Source: Hyphomicrobium sp.
Lineage (GTDB): Bacteria > Pseudomonadota > Alphaproteobacteria > Rhizobiales > Hyphomicrobiaceae
DNA length: 15,095 nucleotides
Direction: 5' to 3'
Assembly (NCBI GenBank): GCA_030609245.1
Contig: JAUWCP010000034.1
Location: forward strand, 1-15,095
A program made the position numbers and the translations under genes. Of the stretch, positions 14,301 to 15,095 are shown piece after piece; the stretch's first letter is position 1; each line of letters starts with the position of its first letter. The notes beneath the pieces were generated by a model. The model made no database searches. It was not told where the DNA came from and was given only the letters and a program-made list of their open reading frames with translations.

Positions 14301-14487
14301 TTTGCTGTTGGATGCTTTCCACGTCCTGCTCGTAGTCATGCGGAAGCTGCGCGCGAATGGAGCCGGCTTCAGTGCTCAATTCGGCAAGCCGTTCGTGCAT
14401 GCGAAGTAGGTAGGTCGCTTGCTCATCTTGGGAGGTGGCTGCGTCTGCATCTGCGCCGCGCCGGTCGTTGGGGGGTGTCATCGGCAT
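11311..14487 (-). CDS. PodJ-like coiled-coil/TM/Sel1-repeat protein
   Basis: This 1058-residue bitopic protein has PodJ-like architecture. Residues about 20-85 and 195-415 are predicted coiled coil (heptad-rich, e.g. LRMHERLAEL, IEQRFGSIVQRIEQSLAEI). Residues about 425-605 are acidic, Pro/Ser/Thr-rich and probably disordered, with an imperfect 29-residue repeat. A pre-membrane motif QMRQKFIAEAHQAKLRAE (613-630) recalls the FIAAARRAAQ motif of rhizobial PodJ-type proteins. One membrane helix lies at about 673-692 (RVVLVGVLVLLVIVSAIFFL). The periplasmic part carries about four Sel1/TPR-like repeats at 855-1010 (AASRWYQRSASKGFAMAQYRLG and similar). PodJ organises cell poles, flagella and division proteins in alphaproteobacteria. 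The PodJ peptidoglycan-binding domain is not visible at the C-terminus. The ATG at 14487 has AAGGA 5 bases upstream; an in-frame GTG at 14505 has none. See the findings for a competing start at 14521 in another frame. Confidence 0.82.
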   Translation of the reverse strand: MPMTPPNDRRGADADAATSQDEQATYLLRMHERLAELSTEAGSIRAQLPHDYEQDVESIQQQMEFLGDRLAELNAGSAAIDEAAEETLDAGWAAYRNKTNENAGVMAGQENRVSRTETKFEQYDVTASSNPLEPADLWDEASVTELVRLYDSGEAHLGAGPLADAAAEPQQAAAPEASTPSSSTADKQGGSASIEPAWIEQRFGSIVQRIEQSLAEIRPESSLLKLGHRFDQLEERMNSALDGVATRADVEELCRAEVQVEEISAQLGQFRAQLSRLDTIDAHLGTLTQQLSEEKIAALLGNASSPAIDPARFDAVDAKLASIAEKLSDERFSQLMARPATPMPDVEDLAVSAAEKMAERFANHERWEAHSRDLGEVRGLVENLMTEHRINDENNASMLETMQQAIIRVLDRIEGSEITQLSAAPTMTSSEPEPDEAEPAQFGLHTDNDDMLSHVPVTGQEPGPAMAAEPMTSSEIETQPSSYESLTHPQPEPAMKAEAATSSPSETQESTFVSLTHPQPEPESSQDEACADSDDETMYEPPPFLRSEDRPSDAAPANGRQDEPYTSQWSQPVSEGSPLASSAFFGDTSVSELGAESQAIGSSKPAALSIDQMRQKFIAEAHQAKLRAESRQEGMAGPKNPIAANNAGQTAKPKRASSKLGGTTMPSASMSRRVVLVGVLVLLVIVSAIFFLRPRSSPDTAGIPAPEAVHSIPEHRGEAGSGNWFAPKQTNKVLPGAGQKGKADKDAGDQAPNASPARVDTASIPHGIMLLEHREPNTDEIKRVQQAQGMAFLSNQLGKAAANVTPASLMQEYILAQHPGPNRPNSQALTGTGNSLKLPPVTIGPFSLRLAAAQGVASAQFEVAARLAKGDVTEQNLNAASRWYQRSASKGFAMAQYRLGTLYERGLGVKADLARAQIWYRRAAQQGNLKAMHNLAVLSAGGNGRTADYTAAVQWFLQAAARGLTDSQYNLAMLYESGLGIPHDMKQAYKWLVLASKSGDVEAKRHLKILSAQLNKTDRAEAEKLARSWRAKASDPMVNDARVAGRAWQRSAQRAARG
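12921..13100. repeat. 87-bp degenerate tandem repeat in the PodJ-like gene
   Basis: A unit of 87 bp (29 codons) is repeated about twice: CTGCGGATG at 12931 recurs at 13018, ATTGCAG at 13004 recurs at 13091, and ATGACGT recurs with the same offset. In protein this is two copies of a unit ending SLTHPQP, within the acidic disordered region. Because the period is a multiple of three, copy-number changes would keep the frame and only alter the length of the cytoplasmic linker. Confidence 0.7.
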
Positions 14488-14527
14488 TTGGTTCCTTTGG
14501 CGCACCGAAGCGGTTGCTCATCCGTCG

Positions 14528-14533
14528 CTCCTG
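14528..14533 (-). promoter_or_regulatory. Strong ribosome site before an out-of-frame start
   Basis: On the minus strand CAGGAG (14533-14528) lies 6 bases before an ATG at 14521. This is the best ribosome site in the region, but the frame it opens (MSNRFGAPKEPNADDTP...) stops after 32 codons at 14423 and differs from the PodJ-like frame. Confidence 0.55.
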
Positions 14534-14814
14534 GTTTTGCGCAGCGGAAAATCCCGGACACACTTGGTCCGCGTTGCTGATGCCAGGCAGAGTGCGGTAA
14601 TTCCGAACGCCGCACATAGTCGCTAATGTTCAGTCTAAGAATCGTCGAGTCGCGGTAAATGTTTCGTTAAGCGGAGGCATTAAATGCACCATTCCGGGAC
14701 GGAGATTGCGCGCGAGCGACCAGATCAGGCCACACAGCGACGGCGGTTTTCGCCATAGTTGGCGGCTAGACTCGCTAAAAATGGGCCCTATGCGGTCCAG
14801 CTTGGCATCGCAAC

Positions 14815-14820
14815 GGGAGG
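14815..14820 (+). promoter_or_regulatory. Ribosome binding site for the GTG-started gene
   Basis: GGGAGG lies 5 bases before the GTG at 14826 and selects that start over in-frame ATGs at 14781 and 14790, which have no such site. Confidence 0.75.
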
Positions 14821-14825
14821 ACAAC

Positions 14826-15095
14826 GTGCGCACATCGAGATGGGTCTTGGCACTCTTCGCTCTCGTCCTGATGTCCGGGCAGATTGCAATGTCCGATACC
14901 AAGAGCGAGCGGTATACTATGTCTCCAGCAGGGAACGGCTTCGTGCGGCTCGACAAGCAGACCGGCGCCATGACGCAGTGCACGCGCGACGATGGCGTAT
15001 GGGCCTGCAAGCCCATGGCCGACAGTCAGCACGAACTCCAGAACGAGATCGAAAAGCTACGGGCCGAGAACAAATCGCTGCGCAAACAGGTTGAC
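14826..15095 (+). CDS. Exported coiled-coil protein, 3' truncated
   Basis: The first 90 codons of a gene that runs past the window edge. It begins with GTG after a GGGAGG site. Residues 1-21 read as a signal peptide or membrane anchor (RTSRWVLALFALVLMSGQIA). Next come a short domain with the pattern GNGFVRLDKQTGAMTQC and two cysteines (TQC and WAC), then a start of heptad repeats, HELQNEIEKLRAENKSLRKQ. The pattern F-RLD-QTG-C-W-C followed by coiled coil recalls an uncharacterised family of small envelope proteins common in Hyphomicrobiales; I know no function for it. It is divergent from the PodJ-like gene and may share its promoter region. The frame stays open upstream, so a start at 14790 or 14781 is possible but less likely. 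Confidence 0.75.
   Translation, partial: MRTSRWVLALFALVLMSGQIAMSDTKSERYTMSPAGNGFVRLDKQTGAMTQCTRDDGVWACKPMADSQHELQNEIEKLRAENKSLRKQVD

Larger units (their letters stand above)
14488..14825. other. Divergent intergenic region with GANTC sites
   Basis: This region separates the PodJ-like gene (leftward) from the partial gene at 14826 (rightward) and should hold both promoters. Two GANTC sites, GAATC (14639-14643) and GAGTC (14647-14651), lie 3 bp apart, and a third, GACTC, lies at 14769-14773. GANTC is the CcrM methylation site in alphaproteobacteria. A 6-bp inverted repeat GTGCGG/CCGCAC spans 14592-14615. I cannot assign a confident -35/-10 pair on either strand. An out-of-frame ORF with a strong ribosome site starts at 14521 (minus). 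Confidence 0.4.

Noticed and set aside
14667..14683. TTAA-N9-TTAA as a CtrA site
   Set aside because: The CtrA consensus requires TTAA-N7-TTAA; the spacing is off by two bases.

Overview
The window looks like a chromosomal segment of an alphaproteobacterium of the order Hyphomicrobiales (Rhizobiales), possibly near Hyphomicrobium, Methyloceanibacter or Methyloligella. The evidence is a class I lysyl-tRNA synthetase, a DUF952-pyrD pair, a DUF6460 membrane protein, the alphaproteobacterial sulfite-exporter partner TIGR02186/Alph_Pro_TM, a PodJ-like Sel1-repeat protein and fairly high GC. The genus is a guess. I see no rRNA, tRNA, CRISPR array, transposase or prophage gene, so this is mostly ordinary core chromosome with one likely accessory gene (DUF262/DUF1524).

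Layout, left to right. Positions 1-260 hold a palindromic element and the lysK leader. lysK (261-1880, +) meets a convergent GmrSD-like DUF262/DUF1524 gene (1897-3642, -). A divergent intergenic region with a 9-bp direct repeat and a 7-bp inverted repeat leads into the DUF952-pyrD operon (3890-5346, +; TAATG overlap). A small two-helix membrane protein, DUF6460 (5361-5639, -), converges on pyrD. Divergent from it is a translationally coupled DNA-repair pair: the ligase-associated Lhr-like DEXH helicase (5768-8347) and the PdeM metallophosphoesterase (8335-9057). Convergent to that pair is an ATGA-coupled two-gene operon of a TauE/SafE-type exporter (10023-10952, -) and the TIGR02186 protein (9064-10026, -). 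A 358-base intergenic region carries an unexplained perfect palindrome and a strong terminator hairpin. Then comes a large PodJ-like coiled-coil/transmembrane/Sel1 protein (11311-14487, -). Its upstream region is shared with a divergent, GTG-started, signal-peptide plus coiled-coil protein (14826 to the window edge, +).

How the genes work together: lysK and pyrD are housekeeping (translation, pyrimidine synthesis). The helicase and PdeM are half of the known four-gene ligase-associated DNA-damage-response module; the ligase and exonuclease are absent here. The exporter pair probably handles sulfite or an organosulfonate. The PodJ-like protein is probably a polar or cell-envelope organiser.

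No wholly new multi-gene system is evident. The points most worth checking are: the solitary DUF262/DUF1524 gene with its repeat-marked promoter region; a better-initiated alternative N-terminus of the PodJ-like gene that is out of frame across a C6 tract; the split repair module; the palindrome at 11104-11119; the basic linker in the TIGR02186 protein; and the palindrome at 7-34.
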